Made by a program: the position numbers and the translations under genes | In this document: in pieces, positions 23,380 to 34,582 of the stretch | Position numbering within the stretch: position 1 is the first letter of the stretch | How the letters are laid out: each line of letters starts with the position of its first letter | Source: Carya illinoinensis | Lineage: Eukaryota; Streptophyta; Magnoliopsida; Fagales; Juglandaceae | Length of the DNA: 64,000 bases | Assembly (NCBI RefSeq): GCF_018687715.1 | Contig: NC_056766.1 | Coordinates: forward strand, 38,411,433-38,475,432 | Reading direction: 5' to 3' | The notes under the pieces: model-generated | Database searches by the model: none | The model's input: only the letters and a program-made list of their open reading frames with translations | What the model was told of the DNA's origin: nothing

Positions 23380-25027
23380 AGAGAAAGGTTCAAAGAAAAG
23401 TGAGTTATAAGAAATGTACCTGAGCAAAGAAGGGTCACAAGCCACTCGCTTGGTTGCGTCTGCCCGGGCTTTGTCAAGACCCGGGTGAGTAGCCTAGCAC
23501 ATTAGAGCCCCAGCATGAGAGGAGGGACACTAACACTCCCCAACTGCCATGAAGTGCTCTACACATCCTCCGTAAACAAGCCTAAGCCAGCAATTTCCTC
23601 CTACTTAGGAGCCCTTTTTTCCTGCTTGGGAACTTGCTCCTCTTGCTCAAGAACCCACCCCTCCTATTTTAGAGAACCCTCGTCGACCGCACCGTGTCTC
23701 GCCCTGAGCTAAACCCTAACTGCTTGATAAGGGAGTTTGTTGAGACGACCCCTCCGGAGAGGGGAAATAGAAGTCCATCTCAGGCCCTGGGAAGAGTGTG
23801 AAGAAGATGGTCGGGCCAATTTATCATCATCAAGCGTCATCCTCCTCCTCAAAATAGAACTCTAGTTAAGTGAAAGTTGTGCGCTAGCCCAACAAAGAGG
23901 AAAAGGACCCGAACGTCGTGCACGACCCACCCAAGCAGGACTTGTTCCCCTAGGTGGAAGGGATCGGGATCTCCGAGCACACGAACTCCTTGTGCCCTAG
24001 ACCCAAGGCCCCACGATCTTGGGTCCCCCTGGAGTAGCTCTTGGAGTTCTTAGCTTGGCCTCGAGACTCCTTGTCTTCCCCCTAAGACCCTTGGTCCTGG
24101 CTTGACTCCTTGTGAGAAGAGTAGGCACTGGGTCCTCCAACCCCACCCTTAGGAGCATCTCCTAGGCTACGGGATCTGCTGGCCTCACCATTGGGAACAC
24201 CCTCGCTCGGTCCTGATGAACCTAATTTGGCTGCTTCTCCTTGCAGTTGGAAGGGCCAAAGGCATGCTTTAAGCCATGAGGTGACGAAATTTCGCCCAAG
24301 AAGTCCCGACTGATTAAGTATGACTGATTGGGCATGGACAAGTAGCTCCGTATGTTGACATCGAAGAGGGCCAGGTTGGTATTTGAGTCAGCCTTGTGGG
24401 CCGACGCCCAAGCTATCATTGTCTCCAGCCTAGCCTCCTTCCAGGTTAGCTTGATGCATAGGCTCTTGGATGAAGGGAGAAATGCCGAGATTGCCTGAAC
24501 AGTGTACTCCTGTTGGACGTCCTCTCTCGCAGGATACTCCCACCTCGACCTCAACACGAAGAAATACTTCAGAGCCTAGTCTTTAATGCTCAAATGCCAC
24601 TGCTCGAGGGTGGCTATCTTCCAAGTAGGGTAGCGAGGCTGGAAGCTACATATACTCCCATAGAGGAGGTTGACACGATACACGGACAAGAATTCCAAAG
24701 CAGTCAGCTCGAGGTATTTCTCAATGGTAGATCTGAGTGCCCTCTGGTAGATAATGCAGCTCGACACCAGAAGCAACTAGGCGTTGGGGTGAAGTTGCAT
24801 AGGGCCAGCCCAATAAAGTTGAGGACGTCGCGAATAGGATGGTAGAATGGGAGACATAGACCATTCGTAAACATTAGGGAATAGAGCGCCACGCTGAACG
24901 TCATCCTATCAAGGTCCATGGTGTGAGCCCTCTCCCTAGGGACCTCCAAAACTACCGAGCCAGGGCGGTTATATTTTGGCCAGATTGCTTGGAGGTCAAC
25001 ACTCATAATTTCCTTCCCAAATATCAT
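23380..25027 (-). mobile_element. Fragment of a Ty3-type element ('putative gypsy type transposon' domain)
   Basis: Read on the minus strand from 25027, SVVLEVPRERAHTMDLDRMT, LMFTNGLCLPF and RDVLNFIGLA are typical of the N-terminal gag-like protein in PF04195-type elements. Later parts lie in shifted frames (24776-24576, 24557-24222). The region is GC-richer than its surroundings, which fits an acquired element. The part 23380-24200 has no open frame but similar composition and probably belongs to the same element. Confidence 0.6.
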
Positions 25028-25335
25028 TAAATATAAAACACTTTTAAATTTTAAATTTTTAACTTTTTCATCTAATCATTATATTTTTTTCAAATTTTCA
25101 AAAAAAACATAAAAAACAATACAACTTTTTTAAATTTGAAAAAAAATATATTAAAAAATAATATTCAAATAACGGTTTAATTTTATAATAATTTTATTCA
25201 ACTTTTTCTTTCTCACTTTGCAAAATCCAATAAAATATCTTAACTCAAACTATTTCACTATTATAAATATTCACCAACAATTTCAATATTATTCACAAAA
25301 TTTTTAATTCATCTTATTACCCAAACATGCCCTAA
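25008..25335 (-). mobile_element. AT-rich MITE of the GTTTGGATA family
   Basis: It shares a chain of blocks (AATATCATTAAATA, TTTAACTTTTTCATCTAATC, CAAATAACGGTTTAATTTTA, TATTCACCAA, CCAAACATG) with 39094-39335, 44933-45510, 55844-56253 and part of 57005-57236. The outer edges look like GTTTGGATA inverted ends in the longest copy. Confidence 0.6.
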
Positions 25336-25339
25336 GACG

Positions 25340-25735
25340 TTTCACGTGCGTGCGTACAGCAGCTAGGGATCGGACACAACCATGTGGCACTTAATTCTAA
25401 CTCCAATATATATTTTCATTAATTAAATACGGCTTGAATATTATTAGTTTGGTTAATATTACCTTTTTTTCTTTTTAATATTTGTCCTAAAACGTAATTC
25501 ACTTTGACTTATAAAAACGGATTCTAGCTTCGTCAAAGTCTACGGTAATGTAATTCACCAAATTTCTCCACTAATATGCATCTCATCACCTCCTTCTTCC
25601 TACTTTCTTCTTTCTCCTATATTATATATATAGATACATGTATTGTCTTTCCCTCCCATCTTGTGATCTCAACCTTAAATATATAATATTCTCATGTGCT
25701 GTTCTTGCGTACTGTAATAGTACGAGAGAGAGATC
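25340..25735 (+). promoter_or_regulatory. Upstream region of the secreted-peptide gene (copy B)
   Basis: It contains one CGTCAAAGTCTACGGTAATG unit at about 25533, a TATATATATA stretch near 25622, and a conserved block ending CTTGTGATCTCAACC...TTCTTGCGTACTGTAA followed by GA repeats and the start codon. The same block precedes the copy at 46970 and the gene-less copies at about 39.0 and 44.15 kb. CGTCA/TGACG is the core recognised by TGA-class bZIP factors. Regulation by them is inference. Confidence 0.55.
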
Positions 25736-28700
25736 ATGAAGGTGTTGTGGTTTCTTGTACGCTTGTACCGTGTTTTTCTGCTGATCTTCCTGCATGCATC
25801 CTTTGGTACTGCAAAGTTAGTATGTGTTCATGCGTGTATATATATAATAAAAGGTAATCATATACTTATTATTTTTTCACCACTACTTTACCTCTTATAA
25901 TCTATTTATCTTTTTATCATTTTTTTTAAGTATTTTTTAACCTCCTTAGCCATTAAGAAAAAATTTAAAAAAATATATAATTTTAATGATAGTCACTTAC
26001 TTAATCATTAAGTAAAAGAAAAAATTTTAAAAAAATTAAAAAAAATATTAAAAAAGTGGTAAAATATTAGTAAGGTTATCATTATTCTATAATAAAATAT
26101 GTAAGTGCAACAAATTTATCATTTTGTTATAAACTAACTTGTATTATATGACTATATTTAGTCATCATAACTGACTAAGTCTTAGCCATTAATTAAGACC
26201 TTTATATCCCTATATATATATATGAGTATATTTTTAGATTCACATGATAAAAATAACAAGAACCTCTCTCTCATTCTCTCTTTTCATTAGTTTACAATAT
26301 GTTATAAGCACGATTCTCATCATCTTCCTCCTCTCTCCCAACTCCATCTTCTTCCCCGTTGTGTATCTCACCGTCATGTACCTCGGCGCCTTAATAATCA
26401 CCTATTTGTCCAATGGCAGCGAGCTCTTGTTGGATATTCTTGTCCCTGGTATTGTCGGCGCGTTGTTCCTCCCAATCCGATAACCACCGCTAACAAAGAC
26501 CGGTCGTTCCTCGACTAGAGTTGCCTTCTCTGTCCCAAGCCTTTCGTAGCGATTAAAAAAAAAAGGCAGACTGATTACTTTGAGCTTTGCCCATATGGGT
26601 ATCTCCTTCTTCAGGGACATAGATCTCCCTCCTCAGAGATTAACTATGGTATCGGACGCTAGCAAGAAGAAGGCGGTCGTGGCGGCCAAGAGAGGAGGCA
26701 AGGCTGCAGCTGCATCTTCAAAATCGGCGGCGGTGGTTTCTTCCGATTCTCAGAACGGAGCTGAGAAATTGGCGAATGGATTTGATGCTTTTGCCATATC
26801 CGATCGGACGTGTACCGGCATGCTTTGCTCGCATCCGCTCTCCCGAGATATCGGCTTGTTCCCGTGTTTAGCCAAAAACCCAACTTTCTTCATCAACGAG
26901 AGCCGGATCTTCTGCTGTGGTTTGGATCTCCTAGAGAGAAAGAGAGAGAGAGAGAGAGAGAGTCTGTTACTGGACAAATCGAGGTTTGTAAGGCGGGTCA
27001 ACCGACCAATGGTCGCCGGAATCTGACCCACGAGATCACATCCAGTGAGCCAAAGCAGCGGATTCGCTGTACACGCCAGGAACTCCCAAAAAGAGCAAAG
27101 CAAACTCGAAACTGAATTATAGTGAAAACCTCTAAAGTTTCACAACCTGATTGAAACTAAAGAAGAACAGTTTCGCTTCTAAGCGGTCGGTCTGTTTTTT
27201 TGAAGATTATCAGCCCTCCTTTGATGAGCTGCCACGTCAGAAATTACACAAAAGTGAAAATAGATCCAACCACATACAACCACTTCTCTCCTCTCCTCTC
27301 GCCTCTCCAAACTCTCATATCGCTTTCCACATAACCATTTCTGCATAGATAGCACAAATTATAGAGAAAAAGAATCATGAAAAGTGAATTAATTTTTAGA
27401 AAAAGCAAGGTGGAATATGGAGGCATGGTGGAAGATCTGGAAAGCAAGGTCGAGATTTTGCTACCAGGTAACCATGGAGACAGAATCCAAAAAAAGCTTC
27501 TTTTTCTTCCATAAGGAGAACATTAGAAAGCCAGCTTTGGCTACACTGGTTTTGTTCTTGATGGCCATTGATTTGGCTTTAGAGATAACCTGTTTGAGGA
27601 AGAGAGAAGCCTTGTTCTTCATTTTTAATATTATTTAAGAATTTCAAGGAAAAAAAAAACTAGTAAATGTAAAGGAAAACTAAGATTAATCTAGAAGAAA
27701 CGCGTTTGAACAAAATGGAAGAAATTTTTGAAGCTCTCTGAAGAGGGTTCAGAGGGGTCTAAGCATATTTCTCTTTCTCCATTGAACTCAACAATTTTCT
27801 CCTCTCTGTCGTTCTGCATTTCTTATTCTAAAGTCAATTTTTCCTTTCTTAGATCTTCAATGCTCAGCTCACTTCCATTTTCCCGTCATCGACTCCACTG
27901 CAAGTCACTTTCTTGGAATCTGTTGCCATCGAACCCAGATGTGTCGTCGATTGCAAGAAAGGGGAGAAGAGCCTGCGTCGGTTGCTAGGGGGAAAGGATT
28001 TGGTGGGGGTGATTTTGGGGATAAATAGAGTTTGTTCTGCGGTGCGTTATAATGGAGATAAGGTGGAACTCATACCTGGCATGTTCTTATTGGGGGGCTG
28101 TTATTTGGGGATAAATAGAATGACCAGTTGGAAGGATTTCTCAAAGAAGAAAGGCCTAAGAAGGAATTGAGACTACTTGGAAGCATAGTCGGGTCATTGG
28201 GGATGATGTTGTACGGGAAGTCATCCAGGACCCTCCGCAACTCGAGGGCCTAGGCGTTCCTGTTGTTGTTTCTGGTGGTGTCCCTGTGAAGAGAAGCCAC
28301 AAGGGGGACATGACCATAGCGTTTTGGATAATGCCCGTGAATCGTGACGCTCGTTTTTGACAGGTGATCGGACTGCGAGGGTCTGCAGTTGACGTGGTGG
28401 GTAATAGGATTTACAGGGAATGAGTTTAACAGAGATTCAATATGAAGTGACCTTTCTTTTCACTTCTCACCACCACCCATGGATCGAGCACGAGGTTCTG
28501 TTACTTCTAAAGCTAGTGATCTTCTATTTTAAGTAAGTTTTTTAATATATTATTTGTAATCTTCAATATGAGTATTAAAAATTATATTCATTATTATTAT
28601 TTGATAAAATTCTATGTTTATTCATATAGTTTATATATCAGTTATATCTATGAAGAATTAAAATTTTTAAAATTTACATTTCAGTTATATTTGTGATAAA

Positions 28701-31700
28701 TTTTTATTCACATAATTTATATATAAGTTCTATTTACTTTTTATACTTGTTATGAATTATTGATGATAAGATTCATCTTGGAATAGAAATGGAGCATCCC
28801 TAAAGGATCGCCCTAAACCAATAATTTTATTAGGTATCTCATATTAAGTTTCATTTTGGAATAAAAATTGAGCATCCCTAAAGGATCGCTCTAAACCAAT
28901 AATTTTATTGAGTATCTTATATTAAGATTCATCTTGGAATAGAAAGTGAGCATCCCTGAATGATCGTTCTAAATCAATAATTTTATTGAGTATCTCATAA
29001 TTTAAATGAGTGATATGTGTACCAAAATCTTATTATAATTAATGCACCTGAAGTTGCATAATTGAAATTGTGTAGAAAAAAACCGCTTAAGAATATATGT
29101 TTAAATGAATGTCTCGAATGTGCTCCTGAAGTAGCAATATCGATTACAAAAGTTCATAGTATATTCTAAATTTATATCTGGTCTTCTAGTGGCTATTCAA
29201 AATAATGAGCTTTTGTTAAAAGATCATTAGTCACGTCCTACTAGTTCCACATCATCCCTGAAGTGAATGGTATTGGATTTATATCATTTTTAGAAGAAAA
29301 TTGTGCATTTTTTTCCAAAGAAACCAAGAGCTTGGACGTGGTAATGAATATATTTGTAGTACTTATATGATTTCAAGCCAGAAGCTCGTATTAGAAAAAC
29401 TACCAGCTTTCTCTTTGAGATGATATTATACAACTATTGAATCAAATAATATGATGCATCAAAAGTGAAATGATTCAAAATATTTGTATGTTTTTCATGA
29501 TTATCTTGATCATCCAAAATCAATTACGATAAGTCGAATAATTTTCATATGGACGTCCATAAAAGAACTAGAAGATTCTTTTATTATAAAATCTTCCTAC
29601 CATGAGTGGAAAGAAAAATTTGCTAGAAGCAAATAAAATGAAATAATTCGACATTATCTTGATTATCATAAGTTGACTGGAAGTTCAAATGATAATTAAT
29701 TTATGAATGTAATAAGATAAAAATGTCTCATATTCTAGCTGCTAAAATTTCAATAAGGATTGAAGTCTCCATAGGACAATTAAGAAATTTAGCAGTCTAA
29801 TGAACATAAGATATGCTTAAAAGCATGTGAGACCTATTGATACAAAAGATAAAGCATCCCAAAAGAGAAAAGCACAAATAAAAGAAATTGGTACTCCTGA
29901 AGAGGCCTTACCCACAAAACAAGTAATAAGATCCATCTAAATTTTCTGTACAAAATTCTCCCATAAAAAACTCATGAAGAGTATAATGCTCCTGAAGAGT
30001 GCCTCCTGAAGAGATTTTTCATGAAATGTCTTCCCTTGAAGAGGGACATGTATCTGAAAATAACGAGATCTCGATACATTTCATGAGTATTGAAGAAATT
30101 CTGGAAAGAAATAAAACCGTTGTAAACAACGTATTTTCATATAAGATGGCACTTGACATTAACAGAAGTAATGAAGAAAGTGAGCCAAAAACTGTCAAAG
30201 AATACCGACGTAAAAATATTGGCCAAAATAGAAAGAAACAATTCCTGCAGAATTGATATCACTAATAAAATGTTATACATATGGACTTGTAGTCTAAACA
30301 CTTAAAGATGTGATACTTGTTGAATATCAGTGAATATTTATATAAAGGAAATGAAAATGTGATATATAAATCACGAGTCGGTTTCTTGCAGAAATAATAT
30401 TGATATATTTTTGAAATGAATGAAATTATCTTGAGATTTTTATTAGCTTGAAAGTTATCAAGAGTTTGGATATGCATGATTCACTACATATTTATATGGA
30501 TCATTGCATCATGACATATATATGAAAATTCCTGAAGGATATAAAATGCCTAAAGCTTATAATCTGACTACAACAAGAAATATGTATTCTATTAAGTTTT
30601 AAAATCCTTATATGATCTAAAAACAATCCAAATGCACATGGAACAATCTATTTTTCATATATTTTCAATATCTATATTAACTTATTGTAGTTTATATAGA
30701 TGATTTAAATGTCATTGAGGGTCCAGAAGAGCTCATGAAAACTGCACATATTTGAAATATAAATGTGAAACTCTTGTGGCTTCAAGGTGGAGATGAATAA
30801 AATTATTAGTTCTGAAATACCATCTCTTAAATGCAATTAGTATTTTAGATTCATATTACGATTTTGTAGAAAATGTACATTATTAAAGGAGAAATAAAAT
30901 GGAGCACGCAGAACATCTACTAGAAGATAGAAACACAATATGAATATTTGTGAAATATTATCTTATTATCTCGAAACAAAATTATAGAAATTTGAAGTTC
31001 TTCGCCTCATTCTTTAAACGATCTTGCTCTTCAAAAATCTGCATGGCATCCATATCTAAAGGAATAGGCAATCAAAAAGAAGATTTAAGTAAGAATTTTA
31101 AATTCCTATTCTCTTACTTTATTACTCCTATCTTCATGTTGGACTTCAGAAGAAGTCGCTGAAAGATAGAAATATTATCGTTGAGTTTGTCAACTCCAAA
31201 AGTTTTGGATTGTAGTTGCTAAGAAAATGCGACAATTGTTGATTAGCATCGGGTATTGAGACTCACAAGCTCGTAGATAGTTTCATTATCTGACATATTA
31301 ATTAGATCATTATTGTATTGCATTATATCACCTACGGTAGAAGCAGAAACAACTGGTGAATGAGGTGCAGAATACCTCATATATTGGTTATGAGAAAATT
31401 GCTGAGCCATTGCAGAGTAAGAATGCAGAAAGAGATTGCAGAGTAAGAATACATACTAATTACAGAAAAGTAAAGAAAATAAGATGTAAATGAAAATGAG
31501 CTGAATATTTCTTTTATAGAGAAAATTATGACAAGACATCTCTATTGTTTCACAGCATCTCTCGTGAAGTATCTCTTTATAACAGACAAGAGATGTAACA
31601 TTATAGCTCTGCGACGCCTGGCAGCTACAGAAGAACTGTGAAATCCTGCAGTGCTTGTCTGGTCTAAAAAGATAGCCACCGTTTTTGTTGAAAAATAAGA

Positions 31701-32982
31701 TTAGTGGCTTAATTTTGGTGACTTCTCCACTAACTATATCATTTACAAGAACTCCATAAGAACACAATTCCAGAAGAGTAGTGAATTTAGTGTTAAAATG
31801 ATTTATGAGTCAATATGTTGAATTTGTTTACCAAAACATTATCAAATGCATTATTTAAAGAGTTGGTACACAATATTGAGATGTATCAGCGCAAAGACTT
31901 TTCACTATAAAGTCTTGAAGCACTTTTATATGGACAAAGTTCATCCCCTAAGTACTCCAATGGTTGCTTGATCATTTAATGAGCAGAAAGATCCATTACC
32001 TCCTTGTGAAGACGATGAAGAAATTCTTGGTCCTGAAGTACCTTATCTGCAGTTCAATTGAAACTCTGAATATGTAATTATTTTATCAACATGAATCAAG
32101 TTCACAATTAGTTGGATATATGGATGTAGGTTGTCTTTCAGATCCACACAAGAAGATCATTGCAATTCATGATAAGAAATGTGAAATTGATGTCAAGTAG
32201 ATACGGTCAAATAATAATTTGGCAAATATATTAATTAAAGCATTACCAACTGCAACATTTAAGAAGATTATGCAGAACATTGGAATGCGAAAACTTGAAA
32301 ACCTATTATCATGCATTTTTTTAGGGGGAGTAATGTCTTGAAAAATTGTGCTGATTGTACTCTTTTTCCTTCTCTAAGGTTTTATCCCACTAAGTTTTCA
32401 TTTGCAAGGTTTTAATGAGACAATCCTAAAGTACTTGACAGTACACATGAATACTGTACTCTTTTTCTTTCGCCATTAATTTTTTCCCATAGGGTTTTTC
32501 CTTGGCAAGGTTTTAACGAGACATATTTTTTAAATATGGTCATCTAAAGGAGGAGTGTTATAAACTAACTTGTATTGTATGACTACATTTAGCCGTCATA
32601 ATTGACCAGGTCTTAGCCGTCAATTAAGACCTTTATACCTTTATATATATGGGTATATTTCTAGGCTCATATGATAAAAATAAGAAGAACTTATCTCTCA
32701 TTCTCTCTCTTTTCATTAGTTTACAACACCTTTATATATATATATATATATATGCATGGATCCCAATTATTATTTTTACATCAACACTTCTGAATTAATA
32801 TTTTAACAATTAATATTTTGTACAATTAGCCATTTTATAAGTACTTCGAATATATATTGCCTATATCATGTCAAACTTTACGTTTCATGTTTTCATTGAT
32901 CTGTAGAGGCCGCGAGCTGCCCAAGATCAGAGGCGCTCCACCACATCCCAACGGAAAGCCCCCCGACAGCGGCAGCCCATGA
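25736..32982 (+). CDS. Small secreted-peptide precursor, copy B (two exons)
   Basis: Exon 1 is 25736-25815 and exon 2 is 32907-32982. The join is in phase (80 + 76 bp) and gives 51 residues. Residues 1-24 form a classical signal peptide with a hydrophobic core ([12 protein letters not shown]). The rest is short, basic, and rich in Pro, Gly and Ser, ending in KPPDSGSP. The exon-1 donor is GTTAGT, weaker than the GTAAGT of copy D. The intron is 7.1 kb because a Copia element (26125-32728) inserted into it. The architecture (signal peptide plus Pro/Gly-rich tail, tiny, duplicated locally) suggests a secreted signalling peptide, loosely like PIP/CEP families. I do not recognise the exact family. 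Splicing across 7 kb may be impaired. Confidence 0.6.
26646..26852 (+). pseudogene. Captured 5' coding piece of an ABCF1-type ABC protein
   Basis: From ATG at 26646 the frame encodes MVSDASKKK, a Lys/Ala-rich region and [18 protein letters not shown], the N-terminal signature of plant ABCF1 (GCN20-type). It diverges abruptly after 26852, before the first ATP-binding cassette. It is a fragment of roughly 69 codons lying between the 5' LTR and pol of the Copia element. Confidence 0.75.
26960..27075 (-). pseudogene. Leucine-rich-repeat fragment of a HAESA-like receptor kinase
   Basis: The minus frame reads [19 protein letters not shown], then [14 protein letters not shown], which is one and a half LRR units in the style of HAESA/HSL receptors. 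It then runs into a GA/CT repeat (26937-26963). It is oriented opposite to the adjacent ABCF1 piece, and no kinase part is present. Confidence 0.6.
27100..28760. other. Unassigned interior of the Copia element
   Basis: It has mixed composition: moderately GC-rich patches around 27880-28080 and 28190-28420 look like captured gene or UTR sequence, but I recognise no protein family. From about 28530 the sequence becomes AT-rich Copia-like DNA. Confidence 0.35.
28765..28998 (+). repeat. Three tandem units of 78 bp
   Basis: The landmark GAGCATCCC occurs at 28792, 28870 and 28948, exactly 78 bp apart. Each unit also contains AATAATTTTATT and a GTATCTCATA-like end. The units differ by several substitutions and all contain stops. 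Confidence 0.85.
31190..31745 (-). other. Unknown minus-strand insertion in the Copia pol region
   Basis: Copia-like plus-strand sequence appears interrupted. On the minus strand a short frame starts at 31410 ([16 protein letters not shown]...), continues for about 55 codons to a stop near 31240, and is preceded by sequence with a different composition. I do not recognise the family. It could be the first exon of a nonautonomous transposon ORF. Confidence 0.3.
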
Positions 32983-34165
32983 TCATCAATCACATGCACC
33001 TACCTAGCTAGTTCAATAAATCAAGCTGCATACTAATTAATATAATATATATAGCTATTTAATAAAGATCAGATGATTAAACAGTAGATCATATGTATAG
33101 CCTAGCTATATGCAGGTTGAGATCATCTATTGTATGAAGCTTGATTTGCTTCTTTCTCTAGTGAGTTAAATATTTCCGTCTGCTACTTCTATTAATCGAT
33201 AGATCTCTTAGAATTTGTATCAGTTTTTACATTAATATATATTAATAATTATTATTACTATTAATCTAGTGAGTAATGTTACATACAGTAATCGTGAAGT
33301 ATATAAGTATTGTGTAGTTATTTTGAAAAAAAATAAAATCTATTATTAAAATATTAATTTTTTTTAATGTGTATCCCATATTTATTTATTTATTTTTAAA
33401 TAATTATATGGCGTTCATACACTCACAATTACAAATATCATTTCTTATATTAATGCACTGCATGCCTAGCTAAGAGTGCAAGCAAGGATGGAGTCAACTA
33501 TCAGGAACATCATCTTGCAACAACTACCGATCAACGACGTATGCTCAATTTGTAGAACAAAATTAAAATTAAAGGAAACAAGTTCTAAAATGCAAGCTTT
33601 CAATTGGTCGAGATCGTAAATTCTTATGGAGGCAATCTGCTTAATTTGGCCCCTAGCTAGGCATTACAACAGCGGCATTTCTCTCTCTCTCTCTCTCTCT
33701 CTCACCAACTGCATAAGAAAGCATCATTGACCCAACAGTACCCACACTAAAGATCAGAAGCTAGCATGCCACTATACTAGGACTAGTTTGGATCTCAAGA
33801 AATCTGCTCAGTTGTACTAGTTATTTTTTGTGAAAATAATTATTTTTTATTAAAATGAATCTGTTTTAATCTCAAATAGTCATTCTCTTCGTATATAAAT
33901 TGTTATAAATGCATATTTTTCTTGTAGTAAGTACATGCTCATTTTTCTTATAATACGTACATAGTGATTATAAGGGAACACAACTGTACGTACGTATATG
34001 TTGTACTTAAGTCTAACTGATGATCCAATATATATATATTCACAAATTACGAATTTGAAAATTATTAGCTAGCTAGCCTCGTATATAAATTTTCTTCTTT
34101 TCTTTTTAAATTTTCCAAAAAGGTCATAATTGACACAACTTTAACTTATAATTAAAACAAGATAA
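32907..34165 (+). other. Exon 2 and 3' flank of peptide copy B
   Basis: After the stop at 32980-32982 comes a 3' region that matches 47365-48070 closely (CACATGCACC, CAATAAATCAAGCT, GATCAGATGAT, AGTGCAAGCAA). It contains AATAAAT-like signals near 33014 and a CT microsatellite at 33681-33702. No other gene is seen. Confidence 0.6.
33271..33450. mobile_element. MULE-like MITE, copy in the unit B flank
   Basis: It begins GAGTAATGTTACATACAGTA and ends ACAAATATCATTTCTT. The same element sits at the equivalent position 47678-47852, so it was present before the two units duplicated. Confidence 0.65.
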
Positions 34166-34170
34166 TTCTT

Positions 34171-34384
34171 CGTCAAAGTCTACAGTGTAATGTAATTCAC
34201 TCATTTCTTCGTCGTAGTCTAGGGTATTAATGTAATTCACTAATTCTTTCGTCAAAGTCTAACTAGGGTAATGTAATTCACTAACTTCTTCGTCAAAGTC
34301 TGGAGTATTAATGTAATTCACTAATTCCTTCGTCAAAGTCTGGCTAGGGTCATGTAATTGATCACTAATTTTTTCGTCAAAGTC
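34171..34384 (+). repeat. Six-unit array of a CGTCA-containing promoter unit (about 40-bp period)
   Basis: The motif CGTCAAAGTC or a near match starts at 34171, 34210, 34250, 34291, 34331 and 34375, spaced 39 to 44 bp. The spacers read roughly AGGGTATTAATGTAATTCAC. The same unit occurs singly upstream of the intact peptide genes. Each unit carries TGACG on the complementary strand. Confidence 0.85.
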
Positions 34385-34400
34385 TAGGGTATTAATGTAA

Positions 34401-34573
34401 CAGCAATGCTACATACAGTCATGGAATTGCAAACGTCGCGCAATCGTTTTGAAAAAGAGTGAGGTCCACGATTAAAAAGTTTGTTTTTTTTTCATGTGGA
34501 TCCCATATTAATTCATTTTTTTCAAAGCGACTGCACGCCGCTTGCACAACCACGACTGCAAATATCATTTCTC
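34401..34573. mobile_element. MULE-like MITE with perfect 9-bp duplication
   Basis: The termini CAGCAATGCTACATACAGTC and, inward from the right, GAGAAATGATATTTGCAGTC are imperfect inverted repeats. A 9-bp duplication TTAATGTAA lies at 34392-34400 and 34574-34582. It truncates the CGTCA array at its right end. Confidence 0.8.
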
Positions 34574-34582
34574 TTAATGTAA

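Larger units (their letters stand above)
26125..32728 (+). mobile_element. Copia LTR retrotransposon in the intron of the peptide gene
   Basis: LTRs of about 175 bp lie at 26125-26299 and 32556-32728 (TGTTATAAACTAACTTG...TTTACAAYA). The duplication is CATTT at the left and CCTTT at the right. The left LTR is followed by TTATAAGCACGATTCTC, a primer-site-like sequence, and the right LTR is preceded by the purine tract AAAGGAGGAG. The pol remnants are plus-strand: 30061-30180 resembles the integrase/RT junction ([12 protein letters not shown]...NVFSY), and 32100-32330 resembles the RNase H end ([12 protein letters not shown]). All are stop-filled. Copy D of the peptide gene lacks the insertion at the matching intron position (about 47116). 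Gag is not seen; instead 26.3-28.5 kb holds pieces of host genes. Confidence 0.8.

Noticed and set aside
24513..24845. 110-codon plus frame
   Set aside because: Antisense to the Ty3-type gag-like fragment, whose minus frames carry the recognisable motifs.
33661..33702. CT microsatellite considered as a CRISPR-like or regulatory array
   Set aside because: A simple dinucleotide run in a plant genome, with no spacer structure.
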